Source: Choanephora cucurbitarum (lineage: Eukaryota > Mucoromycota > Mucoromycetes > Mucorales > Choanephoraceae). Taken from it: DNA of 22,224 bases. Shown here one piece after another: positions 1 through 9,237 of this stretch. A model generated the notes under the pieces. It was not told the DNA's origin. It saw nothing but the letters and a program-made list of their open reading frames with translations, and did no database searches. The position numbers and the translations under genes were made by a program. Where the stretch lies: positions 1 to 22,224 of the forward strand of contig JAIWNI010000218.1 in the NCBI GenBank assembly GCA_025331435.1, given 5' to 3'. The number at the start of each line of letters is the position of its first letter. The first letter of the stretch is position 1.

Positions 1-2
1 TA

Positions 3-815
3 CCAGGCGCTATCATACATCTTAAAATCAGACCTGGCTGTACTAGTTACAAACGCCAATACCCCTTAGCTATTGCCCACAGGGATGTTGTGGCTAAACA
101 GCTGAAAACCTTTGTCGACGAAGGCGTCATTGAAGATGCTCCTTCCCACAGTTCTTTTAACAGCCCGTTACTTGTGGTTAAAAAGAAAGATTCTCAAGGT
201 AACTACACCTTCGACAAGCCTCGTCTTGTTTTAGATATACGTGGCGTAAATGCTCTCCTATTGAATAATGATAGACAGCAGCTTCCACTCATATCAGACA
301 TCCACAGAAACATTGGGTCTGCTTCGATCATCACTTTGCTCGATATTCATTCGTGCTTCACTTCCTTCTTAGTTGATGAGGCATCACGCCAATTCTTAAA
401 TTTCACTTGCCCCTTCACGAACAAGCAGTATCGCTTCAGAAAGGCTTGTTTCGGAATCACGTTCGTCGGAAATGTTGTACAACGAGTGTTGACTAATTTG
501 TTCGAAGATTTGCCTCATGTCTATGTGTATATCGATGACGTTATTATCAGTACTCATGCACCTCTCAATTATCACACTGATTATGTTGCTGAGGTTATCA
601 AGCGTCTGACGCAGGTTGATCCCGTTCTAAACGCTGAAAAGCTTGTATTTGCTCAACGCTCAGTACACATCCTTGGTTGGAGTTTGATCAACGAAAACTT
701 ACTTCCAGATGCACGCAAAGTCAGTACTGCTTTCAATTGGCCTATTCCTACTATAGGCAAGATGACTCGACGCTTTTTGGAATTCATGAACTTTTTCAGG
801 TCTGCTATTCTTTCC
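3..815 (+). pseudogene. Ty3/Gypsy-type LTR retrotransposon reverse transcriptase, fragment open at the window edge
   Basis: The frame is open from base 3, so the polyprotein enters from outside the window. It codes for the fingers and palm of a Ty3/Gypsy reverse transcriptase, the enzyme that copies element RNA into DNA. Counting from the GTG codon at 90, visible motifs are FNSPLLVVKKK (about residues 23-33), PRLVLDIRGVN (44-54), motif A TLLDIHSCF with the catalytic Asp at 85, FGITFVGNVVQ (121-131) and the active site YIDD at 147-150. The match stops at MNFFRSAIL (about base 812), just before the thumb/RNase H junction, and the reading frame then runs into A/T-rich low-complexity DNA. RNase H and integrase are absent. 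Motif A has Cys where Gly or Ala is usual. No in-frame stop is seen inside the retained part. The family call is secure; the exact truncation point is approximate. Confidence 0.9.
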
Positions 816-1217
816 TTCCACTGTGAAAAAAAAAGGGTTTTTTCGCCGAAAAGCCCGCAAAAAAACTTTTCTCAGAGGTTTCTGAGAGTTCTAACACTTA
901 GTAAACCTTTTGTCGGAGGTTTCTGTTGGGTTTTGGTTGACCTTTAAAAAAAGGCTTTTTGAGGGTTCAATTTGTATTTTTTTTTTATTTTTCAAAGGTT
1001 CTTCTGAGAAACCTTTTTTTTGGGCGAAAATGATTAAATCGAAAGGGTCTTTTTTAATATATATTTTTCAAAGTACTTTTACCGGCTTTTTTTGCAGTAG
1101 TTATTCTATTCAATCAAATATTCTATAGATAATTATGTATATTAAGCTCAGTATATTTGGTCAAAGCTATCAAGCTTGCTTCTAGTAATTGCTGAGGAGT
1201 CCCAGATGTAGTAGTTT
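816..1217. repeat. A/T-rich low-complexity block truncating the reverse transcriptase, then a spacer
   Basis: From about 816 to 1110 the sequence is made of long A and T runs with short GC words such as AAAGGG, GGGTC and ACCTTTTT, plus small hairpins (TCAGAGGTTTCTGAG near 872). It starts exactly where reverse transcriptase similarity ends. A block of similar composition with the shared word AAAGGGTC lies at 5665-5935. Two open frames cross it but their translations are low-complexity Phe/Lys/Ser and I do not regard them as genes. From 1111 to 1217 I see nothing recognisable. Confidence 0.5.
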
Positions 1218-4200
1218 CTATTTTGACAGTTGATATAAGTAGCTTTTGTTTGCAGTTGTTCTATGTTGATATAAACATATGTCTGCTTCATTTTGTAGTT
1301 GCTGTTCGTTGTTCAGGTAGAAGCCAATGCGTTGGCTTTGCACTTCATGAAGAGTAGGGTTCTTAAGAACGGGTACCAAACAGAATGGTTCTTTTCCAAG
1401 CAACTCAAAGATGTATTTAACTGTTGAAAGGAACTTATTGAACACGACATTTGCTGAAACATCACTTATGACATGCAAGTCAACAAGTACAAGATCGTTG
1501 GCTCGGATAATGCTCCTACTTTTGTACAGAGTGAGGCTGCTATAGGTAGTAACGTTGAGGTTACCATCAATCGTCCGCATACTGTTGCCAGCAGGTCTTG
1601 ATCGATTGAGGTAAGAGCTCAGAGCAATCTCAAACTGTACAGCCCTTGCTTTTGTGAACTTAATAGTAAGCTGTCGGGTCTTTTGTTTGCCGAGGCAGAA
1701 AGCAGGTGCACCAGAGCCGGAGACAGGACACAGAAAAGAGCGAATCTCATGAACAGACCTACTGTAATAGTTGGCAGCAAAGTTCTTGTTCATTTTATTG
1801 ATTGAATTTGGGCCAGGCCTTTTTTGGAACGAATGGTAAGTTTCGTTAAGCCTATCAGACGTTCCAATGGTCTTGCACTGATCTGTCGAAGGGGGCCTTG
1901 GCTCTTGATGATAAATGAAATATGTAAAAGACTATGCTGGTTTACAGTAAACACATCAGAGGAGCATTGATTCTTTAAAAAGATGTGTCATTGAAGAATA
2001 TTTTTTTCAATATTTTGTAAGTCTACTTTTGTTTTTTTGAACTGAATTGACAATGAACAGGCTTTGGACAAACAACGTAGAGCAGAATACATTTCTTCCA
2101 GCAACTTTCGTTCGATTCTTTTTTCTCTAGTGGTTATTTTATCGTTTTGTTGCTGGTACATTGCTGGCAATACATTTGGTACAACATGTTGCAAAAACAT
2201 GATCCTGTCAACGCCTCGAGCATGTCCTGATCTATCATGTACAGTCACCCAAAGAAAGCTTTGTGTGTTTTCAAATCGCTAAATACTTTTGATGGAGGTT
2301 CGTCCTTTAAATATTGCTATACAAACTCTTTTAATTTCTATCAAACTGCGATAAAAGGACGATTAAAATGTCTCATTAACTCCTGAAACAAGAAGAAAGA
2401 TTGTTAACATAGATATGATCGTTGAGAAGACGAAGTGCAAATTTGATATCACACAAAACTTTCTTTAGTTGACTGTATGTCTACATGGTAACCAGCAAAT
2501 ATGTACGTACATTTTTGGCTTTAGTCTTTAGAGGGAGAGCAAAAACTCGAGATTTGTCTACTTACCTATCAGATTGACCTCAAATGCTCTACTATTAGTA
2601 TACTAGTCGGTATTAGCCATGCACAATCCTATCGGTTTTCTATAGCGGTTTTTCAAGAACAAAATGTTTTTTTTGTGCTTTCCAGTACTTATAAGATTCC
2701 ACAGCTGCTTGGCAACATTGTGTCCCCAAAGATGCAATTCATCCAAACACAAAAACGAAGAGTCAGTGAAACAGACAAGAAATTGAAGAGGTGTGGAGTG
2801 CTTAATACCACAGATTTCCTAGAAGAATAACCAGGTTAGTTCAACTCACAGTTCGTTGAAGGTTGTATTTCTATTTACTCACCTCGTCGACATCAAAATC
2901 AGCTTTCTTCTGGTTTCGGTTGTAGCACCATCTACGATAAAGGAGTATCCTCTTTTGACCAAACGACGAGGCCCCTGAATCTTACAGATTCTGCAGCCAA
3001 ACTCAGAAGCATGGGTTTTATGTGCTATCAACTCTGACATGGCAGGGAAATCACCAATGATAGCAAGCATTAAGGCTTTGCAAAAGATGTTTTGGCTGTC
3101 TTGTGGTTTGGTCTTCATGCCATGCTCTTGTAATGCAAGAAGATCCTCAAATGTTGGTGCAAGGTAACTATAAATGTTTTTTGGTATTTTGCTTCCGAAG
3201 GTAATTATGACCTGTAACATTTTTTCTTTCTTGTAGCTACAAGTTATAAAGAGGTTGAGAAACACAGTATAATGGATCAGATTCGCCGCATATCAATCTT
3301 TTACTTACCGAACATCTGGAGGAAGGTTTAGAACCACTGCCATAAAAGTGACCATGGTTGTAGAGCCCCTGTTTTGAGGAGCGAAGCCATCGATAAGCAA
3401 AGCAAGAGCAAGGTCATGATCGTTTTTAAACAGATGCTTATGCTTTTGATAGAGGTCTCCATCAAAGATATCCGTGTAAGTATTTGCTACTCTGGACTTC
3501 TCATGTTGAACACGGTACAACAGATGTTCTCGGTTTCGGGCTTTATTGAACATGGTAGCCAGTTGGTGGTAGAGGGGGATCTGTGTAGTTGTTGCAACTG
3601 GACTTACACCATTTTCCTTGTACTGCTTGTTGTTCGTTTCGCAGGAGCACTCAACCTGATCATCTTGATAAAACATGTGTGAGTGACTTTCACAAACATG
3701 GTAGGTTTTTTTAAGCGGACCGTACGGAGTTTCAACAAGCTTGTTTGAGAGGTACGGGGAAAGCAACATAGGACCAGCTACAAGACAGTTACAGTAAATA
3801 AAGAGAACGAAATTATATGTGAGGACAGAGAAGGTAGATACGTACAATAACCAATACTTCTCAAAAACTTGTTGAAATGCTTAATCAATCCATCTTGTGC
3901 TACATTGTTCACCTTGTTCTCTTTCATAAACATCTTCAATTCGACGTTGAACTTATCAAAAGCATCTGGAGAGCCCAAAGTAGATGAGAAGTCAACTTCC
4001 AACGAACAATCCATGTTTTCAAGATGTCTTTCCAAATGAAGATTAACTTGCTCGATTTCGTTGATCTTTTCTTCTTGATCCTCTTGGTCAACGACTACTT
4101 CTTCTTCCGCTTCAAGTGCCTCGCAACTTTCATCTTCATCGTTGCTTTGATCATCAATTGCATTATCGACAGCAGAAAAGGCATCAGATTCCGTCATCAA

Positions 4201-4395
4201 AGAGTCTTCATTAGATTCCACTTTGTAGGAAGCATATGCTGTGTTGTTTTTAGCATTACGCATAGTAGTGGATATAATATTGGCAATACGATCCCATTCG
4301 TGCTTATCAGAATGCTTTTTATGAGCTCTTTCAGTAATTCTTGAATTGCTGATTGTATAGTAACGCATTTTATTAGTTATACAACAAACTGTCAT
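1218..4395 (-). pseudogene. tnp2-like (CACTA/EnSpm-type) transposase, copy 1, decayed
   Basis: Spliced minus-strand gene resembling the fungal tnp2-like transposases that cut and paste CACTA-type DNA transposons. Exons that keep frame: about 4395-3846 (acidic, coiled N-terminus), 3777-3309, 3236-2883, 2818-2566 and 2278 downward. Family motifs in order: a Cys-containing block, YTDIFDGDLYQK, LALALLIDGFAPQ, VVLNLPPDVR, then after an intron YKKEKMLQVII, GDFPAMSELIAH, FGCRICKIQG, CLDELHLWGHNVAKQLWN, GHARGVDRIMF, and near 1930 VFTVNQHSLLHI and GPLRQISARPLERLIG. Introns have GT-AG ends (for example 3308-3237, 72 nt). Damage: frameshift at an A run near 2904-2906, TAG at 2605-2603, TGA at 1990-1988 in place of a conserved Trp, and a frameshift near 1793-1796. 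The frame then stays open to 1218, giving a long C-terminal tail. Part of 2280-2565 could not be resolved. Family assignment is strong; exon ends are predictions. Confidence 0.82.
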
Positions 4396-4801
4396 TGAAA
4401 GACTGACATGTTTATTTTTACCAGAAATTCAGGACATCGGCTCTTAAATGAGCTCCAATGGAATTTATGTTACTACTATTTCTAACTATGCCGCTCCAAT
4501 TAAAATGCTTTTTTGTATTGCAAAGCAGAAAGTCTTGACAAGCTAACCTTTGAACAATTTACTTTGCAAATATACTGCGGATGCGGTCCTGCATTTTCGA
4601 AGCCACTGCGGTCTTCTAGGTAAAAGAGAAAAACTTTTTTCACGATTATTAATTTCTCTTTTTTCTCTTTCTCCCTCACTTTTTCAATTTTAAGGTGAAT
4701 AATAGTAAAAAATTGCTTGTCATTCAACTAATCGCCATTCCATTTCAACTTATAGTATCAAATCAAAAGTATTGCTCAATTGATGTGGGTTTTTTGTGTT
4801 C
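4396..4801. other. Spacer between tnp2-like copy 1 and the coiled-coil gene
   Basis: No gene seen. It would hold the 5' flank of tnp2-like copy 1 on the minus strand and the upstream region of the coiled-coil gene on the plus strand. It is AT-rich with pyrimidine-rich tracts near 4655-4685. Short open frames on both strands translate to low-complexity Lys/Phe-rich peptides without recognisable motifs. I could not identify terminal inverted repeats of the transposon here. Confidence 0.4.
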
Positions 4802-4809
4802 TATAAATA
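4802..4809 (+). promoter_or_regulatory. TATA-box candidate for the coiled-coil gene
   Basis: TATAAATA lies 56 bp upstream of the ATG at 4866, a plausible distance for a fungal polymerase II promoter. The region is AT-rich, so chance occurrence is possible. Confidence 0.35.
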
Positions 4810-4865
4810 GTGATAATGAGTCGATAGCTTATTGCTTTTTGTTTAATCTGTTAAACAATATCGAT

Positions 4866-5523
4866 ATGGCTCCCACTACCAAGTACGTAACTGACCTTTT
4901 GGCCGCATTTGATTAAGTTGTTGATCGTCTTACTGCAGTTGAAAAGCAGAATGAGATACTATCTGACATAGTTCATGAACTTGGTGAAGAAATCACTGGT
5001 CTTAACCAACAGGTTCAGCGACTAAGCAGCGACTAAAGCCTCGCCACCACCACCATCTATATGGCAAGAACCTTCAGGTATAACATGCCTAAGCGAACTA
5101 ATCCTCGAGCAAGTATAAAATGGGTTCTGGCCGACGCTCTTCCTGATCATACTGAGGAAGAGCTAAAGGCCCTCTTCAAGGACTTTGGCAGCATGGCTCT
5201 CAAAACATGCGCCATTTATGCCAGCAGCAAAGGTAATCCGGGCGCCTGCTACACAAAGGTCCCTGCTCAAGGTAAGTCTGTTATGCAGCAAACAGCACTC
5301 GATCTGTTGCTGAAAGCACATGAAGAGCTGTCCTTTCTTCATGAGTGCGAGTCGTACTGGCCTTTCGGATTTGCTACCAAATACTCTTGGACAGAATTTG
5401 CCAAGCGACAGTTGGTGGATAATCGCACCATTACTAATTGTAATTTAATGTATTTGTAGACGAAAAAGGGAAGCTTTTCTTGTTGCAAGAGCTGCTGCAA
5501 GAAACGCTTCTGCTGCTAGCTAA
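4866..5523 (+). pseudogene. Unrecognised coiled-coil plus basic protein gene (copy A), two exons, two in-frame stops
   Basis: I do not recognise this family. One frame from ATG 4866 reads MAPTTKYVTDLLAAFD, TAA (4914-4916), then a heptad-like stretch (VVDRLTAVEKQNEILSDIV) suggesting a coiled coil, TAA (5034-5036), then from ATG 5061 a roughly 115-residue domain containing NPRASIKWVLADALPDHTEE and CAIYASSKGNPGACYT. Both stops could be CAA (Gln) changed to TAA. Near the 3' end I predict an intron at 5411-5459: donor GTTGGT, branch-like TTACTAAT, acceptor TTTGTAG. Joining gives a basic Arg/Ala-rich tail that ends at TAA 5521-5523. A polyadenylation-type AATAAA follows at 5543-5548. If the stops are real, only the 5061 ORF would be made. 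The basic tail suggests nucleic-acid binding or nuclear localisation, but this is inference. Confidence 0.55.
5411..5459 (+). other. Predicted 49-nt intron in copy A
   Basis: GTTGGT donor, a TACTAAT branch-site match near 5432-5438 and a TTTGTAG acceptor. Without splicing the frame stops at 5457-5459; with it the frame enters a basic tail (RKREAFLVARAAARNASAAS) with a natural stop. The donor is not canonical GTAAGT, so this is moderate support. Confidence 0.5.
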
Positions 5524-5664
5524 TTGATTTCTTTTTTGCTTGAATAAAATGTTTTTTCCTTATATCTGCTGTTTCGATTCCACAAGCATTGGCTGGAAGC
5601 GATTATGTAGCTTTCCAAGCATAATTAAAGACATTCATTTATAACCAATAAAATGCGTTTGATT
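5524..5664 (+). other. 3' flank of copy A with polyadenylation signal
   Basis: AATAAA at 5543-5548 lies 20 bp after the predicted stop. Nothing else is recognisable before the low-complexity block. Confidence 0.4.
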
Positions 5665-5935
5665 TGAACCTCTAAAAGACCGTTTTTCGAATGTACAAAC
5701 CATTGAAAAACCCTGAAATAAAGGCCAATAAAGGGTCCGTTTTAAAAATCTCAAAACGATTTCTAAAAGACGTCTAAATGACCCTTTGCAGGTGAATGCA
5801 AAAAACCTTCAAAAAACCTTTAAAAAACCTCGACAATTTAGCCTTTAAATAACCTTTGATTTCGATATTTTAGCCGTTTAAAAACGGGGTCTTTTGACCT
5901 TTAAAAACCTTTAAACGACCCCTAATTTTTTTAAA
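5665..5935. repeat. A/T-rich block of repeated AACCTTTAAA-type words with hairpins
   Basis: About 270 bp are dominated by variants of AAAACCTTTAAA, AAAGGGTC and GACCCTTT. It contains the near-perfect palindrome CCGTTTAAAAACGG (about 5874-5887) and, immediately after, a larger inverted pair GGGGTC...GACCCC spanning about 5885-5921. Its edge meets the first predicted intron of the minus-strand fragment at 5981-6160, so it may have replaced the rest of that gene. Word content resembles 816-1110. It could be a foldback-type element or simply expanded low-complexity DNA. Confidence 0.5.
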
Positions 5936-5980
5936 GTGTTATGGTTAATTATAGATCATTTCAAAAATATGTTAATTTAC

Positions 5981-6160
5981 CTTCAACAACAAGCTTCTTC
6001 AAAATCTCATTGTTTCTTTTAGCCATAGTAAACAGCTGATTGATACGTTTCTCAAAGCGAGCTTCTAATTGCTCCATATGCATTTTGATTTCTGAGACTT
6101 TGTCTTCAGTTTTCGAGTACCTCTCAAAAGAGAATCAATTTTATCGCTGAAATGAGACAT
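5981..6160 (-). pseudogene. Coiled-coil N-terminal fragment (copy B), probable relative of copy A
   Basis: From ATG 6160 the minus strand reads MSHFSDKIDSLL, then loses frame at the run opposite 6126-6129, one base short. In the shifted frame it continues as a charged coiled coil: VSEIKMHMEQLEARFEKRIN and then MAKRNNEILKKLVVEG. It ends at a good splice donor (GTAAAT at 5980). The stretch NNEILKKLV resembles QNEILSDIV of copy A in the same position after a coiled coil, so I infer the same family. The next exon is not found, because the A/T-rich block starts there. Function unknown. Confidence 0.5.
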
Positions 6161-7277
6161 TTTGTAGCTAGAAAAAAGAATATGTTATATGGAATGAAAA
6201 GTAGAATAGATGAAAAATGAAAAGCTCACTAAATATGTTTTTAAAATATAATGTGTTGAACCAAACGGAATCAAGTTGAGTCCCTCAATCAAAGTCTGTA
6301 TTGTTTATTGTTAAGGATGAATAGGCACTTATCTCAACATTTGTTTTTAAAAAATGTTCACAGAGCATCAGCTTTCCTCATGTTCACATGTTAGTACTAC
6401 ATCTCAACTGGATCTATAAAATTACTCCTCGGTATGTTAAACATCAGTAATGACGTGATAGTAAACTAAACACCTATGTCCTATAATAATAAGCATTGAA
6501 ATATTAAAAGGGTTTTTTTATTAGGTTCATTACAGTAAATGCTCCTCGAAAATAGCAGTCTTTCAAACACAGAGCTAGTGATCATAATGTTAATATTAAA
6601 TCTTTTTTCTAAGGATAAAGATATGCATGCTATTTTAGGCCGATAATGATGTTTTCGATATTTTGATCCAACTAGGTTAGTAGATGAACAACACAAAGAC
6701 AAGTTTACTTACAGATGTATATTCCATTGAAATTTTTTTTTCACCAAGTTACTCTGTATTATAAATGCTAAATATTTTGGATTTGTTGACAAATATCTCG
6801 AAAAAGGCAAGAGTAGAGATTAAAATACTGGATAAAAGCACTTGATATGGAAAGATCATACTTGGATACAAAAGTTTAAAAGGTTGCATACGAAATAATG
6901 ATAATTACGCAAACATAATCCAAATACATGTTAACTTATAACGTTTCTTTTTTTGGTAGTGAAGACGCTTGGGCCATATAGCCAACATTGTATGTAGAAA
7001 AAGCTAGATCCTGATTACAAATCGAAAATTGAATTCAATCTATTCTTGACAACCTCTGTAATCATTGATGCATTCCAGAACACTTAATTCACTTATTACA
7101 CCACCAAATTGTCGAAGTTATGAGGTACAAAAAACTTTAATGATATCATAACAGGACATTTTATTTAACGAGCAATGTTATGATTGCAAATCTTTAAATG
7201 ATTCTGTACACTAACACTTCCTTAATGTATACTTAAAATTAACAGACAGATACCTTTTTTGTACGGAGTCATTGTTG
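6161..7277. other. AT-rich region without recognisable gene
   Basis: About 1.1 kb with no convincing coding frame on either strand; the longest open frame (6481-6702, minus) gives a peptide with no motif. The 5' terminus of the Helitron may lie here or further downstream, but Helitron 5' ends are short (TC...) and cannot be fixed by eye. Confidence 0.4.
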
Positions 7278-7285
7278 TATATAAG
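7278..7285 (+). promoter_or_regulatory. TATA-box candidate
   Basis: TATATAAG lies 78 bp upstream of the ATG at 7363, followed by a pyrimidine-rich leader. Plausible promoter for the ORF at 7363, in AT-rich DNA. Confidence 0.35.
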
Positions 7286-7362
7286 GTGACTGTATCCAAC
7301 GACAAAGTTTTCTTTACTTCTTTTTCCTATATTTCTCAACTTACCTGTCTTATTATCACACA

Positions 7363-7723
7363 ATGTAACCATGTATTTCTTGCTCTGTTGTCTTCAACTC
7401 GGAAGAAGAGAGATTATATCATCTAAGATATGATCGCTTTGTATCTGTTGCTGGTCAAGCTGCTCTCTTTGCTCGCAGAAGTCAACAGCAAACTGTAACT
7501 GGCGACGCTTTAGCTGCAGCAGATATGCCCATCAACATGTGTATGGATGAAGATACTCCTCTCATAACCGATAACCAAGTTACTGAAAGTGAGGCTATCA
7601 GTTAATATATTAAGAAGTTAAAGGAGCTAAAAAACAGTCACCACCAGCTGAAAATCGAGTTGTAAAAAACAGTCACCACCAGCTCAAAATGAAGAGCTAG
7701 AAAACTGTAACCTTTCGCTATGA
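7363..7723 (+). pseudogene. Unrecognised Cys-pair/coiled-coil ORF upstream of the Helitron, broken
   Basis: Starting at ATG 7363 the second codon is TAA (7366-7368), possibly a former CAA. The frame then reads PCISCSVVFNSEEERLYHLR, a Cys-x2-Cys with a downstream His that recalls half of a C2H2-type finger. A soluble stretch with FARRSQQQTV and DALAAADMPINMC follows, then TAA at 7603-7605, and the frame continues as a coiled coil (YIKKLKELKNSHHQLKIEL). A 35-bp tandem duplication then breaks the frame. A shifted frame gives QNEELENCNLSL and a TGA at 7721-7723, with AATAAA at 7727-7732. I cannot name it. It may be an independent small gene or an accessory ORF of the neighbouring Helitron, whose first ATG is only about 100 bp away. 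Confidence 0.45.
7629..7698 (+). repeat. 35-bp imperfect tandem duplication
   Basis: The word AACAGTCACCACCAGCT occurs twice with a period of 35 bp (CAGTCACC starts at 7635 and at 7670), followed by CAAAAT or GAAAAT. Because 35 is not a multiple of three, it shifts the coiled-coil frame of the surrounding ORF. Confidence 0.85.
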
Positions 7724-7826
7724 AGTAATAAAGGATTTCATCAACAAATTATTCCATTTCTGATTCTCTTACTCAATTATTGACTATCTACTAACTTTCT
7801 TTACGCTTCTCTCAAACGCTAGCAAA

Positions 7827-9237
7827 ATGAACAACAACTTCACTGTATTTTGCGCTTCTTGCAACGAACCTGGTCACTCCCGTAGAACATCCCGTCTTTG
7901 CAGATTGAATCCTCGCAACCAAGTCGACAACGATGCTCAAATGGAAGATGCTCAGCAACAACAGGCATCAACAAATACCATATATTGTTCAGCCTGCAAT
8001 GAACCCGGTCATTCCCGTCGAACTTTTGCTGGATGTAGACTGAATCCACGTAACATGAACTTGGAACTGGATGAAGAGATTCCTTCCCAAGAAATTTGCT
8101 CAAGTTGTGGAAACGAAGGTCATTCTAGACGTACAAGTAGACTTGCCCTCTCAACGCGCAATTCACCAGAAACATCGCCAGGGATTTGAGTGCAGTACCT
8201 TCAGGCCGACATGAACTTGGTTCAATGAGTTGTGTTTGTAGTCACTATGGGGCTTTGATGTGGACTGAGGAAAGAGTATCCAATAGTAGCATTGCTCAAC
8301 CTATGTATCAACTGTGTTGTTGTAAGGGAGATATTATGTTGAGTTCATTGCAACCAACTCCTCCAAAAATCGGTGACTTGCTCAAAGGAAATGACAATTT
8401 CTCAAAGGGATTTCGAAGCAACATCAGAATGTACAATAGCTCTTTAAGCTTCACTTCTTTTGAAGTAAATTTAGATTCGAATTTAGCTAATAGTCGAAAC
8501 AGTTCGTATACCTTTCGAATTCAGGGAAGCCCATATCATTCGATTGGGTTTGCCATTCCATCTGAAAATTCAGCTCCTAAATTTGCACAAATCTATATCC
8601 TTAATACTGAGCATGAGCTAGAAAATCGTCATGCTATTGCACGTAATGTAGAGCTTGCAACTCTAGAAAGATTACAGAACATGATGCATCGAATTAATCC
8701 CTTTGTTGCTGTCTTTAAAAGTATGACTCAAATTGCTACTGAACAACGAGGCAATCTCAACAATAATGATGGAACAGAAGGCATTGCGTCATTAGAAAAT
8801 GTAAAGTTAGTTTCAGAGCTGAAGGAGTTCCAGATCGTATACGTTACAATAGACCTACAGGTGGTTCTCAAGTTGCTGCTATAATTGTTGGTGATGATAA
8901 CGATGATAACGCTGCAAACAATTCTCTGAATATTGTTGTACAATACCAGGATAGTTCATTTACTAGACTCAGTGCGTCCAACCAATTCTACGATCCATTG
9001 CATTACTTTCTTTCGTTTCCTTTTGTTGAACCTGGATGGGGTATCGCCACCCCAAGCACAGTATCCAATCAGAACTTAACCATTATGCAATTCTACAGCT
9101 TCAGATTAATGTACAGACCCTCTGATGGTCATCTGTTGCATCTCTTTGGAAATCTTTTTCATCAGTATATAGTCGACATGTATGCCAAATGGAGCAAAAT
9201 AGACTTATGTATTTTCGACAGAACCAACAAAACTTAA
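7827..9237 (+). pseudogene. Helitron protein, N-terminal part: three CCHC-like zinc knuckles and Helitron N domain
   Basis: The ATG at 7827 sits in a good context (gcaaaATGa). Three tandem copies of a knuckle C-x2-C-x4-H-x6-C follow, each with GHSRRT and, in the first two, CRLNPRN. The third loses its last Cys only because one T is missing at 8143-8144; the +1 frame reads RLCPLN and enters the next ORF. That ORF starts with a CSHYGALMWTEER block, then NIRMYNSSLSFTSFEVNLDS, YHSIGFAIP, APKFAQIYILNTEHELENRH, LQNMMHRINPFVAVFKS, all typical of Helitron N domains. A further one-base loss near 8805-8825 moves to a frame with RIRYNRPT, VAAIIVGDD, YDPLHYFLSFPF and SFRLMYRPSD, running to LFHQYIVDMYAK, where it shifts again (9187-9189). 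The knuckles probably bind nucleic acid, by family analogy. Confidence 0.85.

Noticed and set aside
816..1110. Degenerate telomere-like repeat
   Set aside because: The words are irregular and do not repeat with a fixed unit such as TTAGGG.
910..1128. 72-residue open frame after the reverse transcriptase
   Set aside because: It lies wholly in A/T-rich low-complexity DNA and the translation is Phe/Lys/Ser-rich without motif.
3374..4344. Plus-strand open frames across tnp2-like copy 1
   Set aside because: They are antisense shadows of exons that have clear family motifs on the minus strand.
6481..6702. 73-residue minus-strand open frame
   Set aside because: No motif, poor composition, isolated in an AT-rich region.
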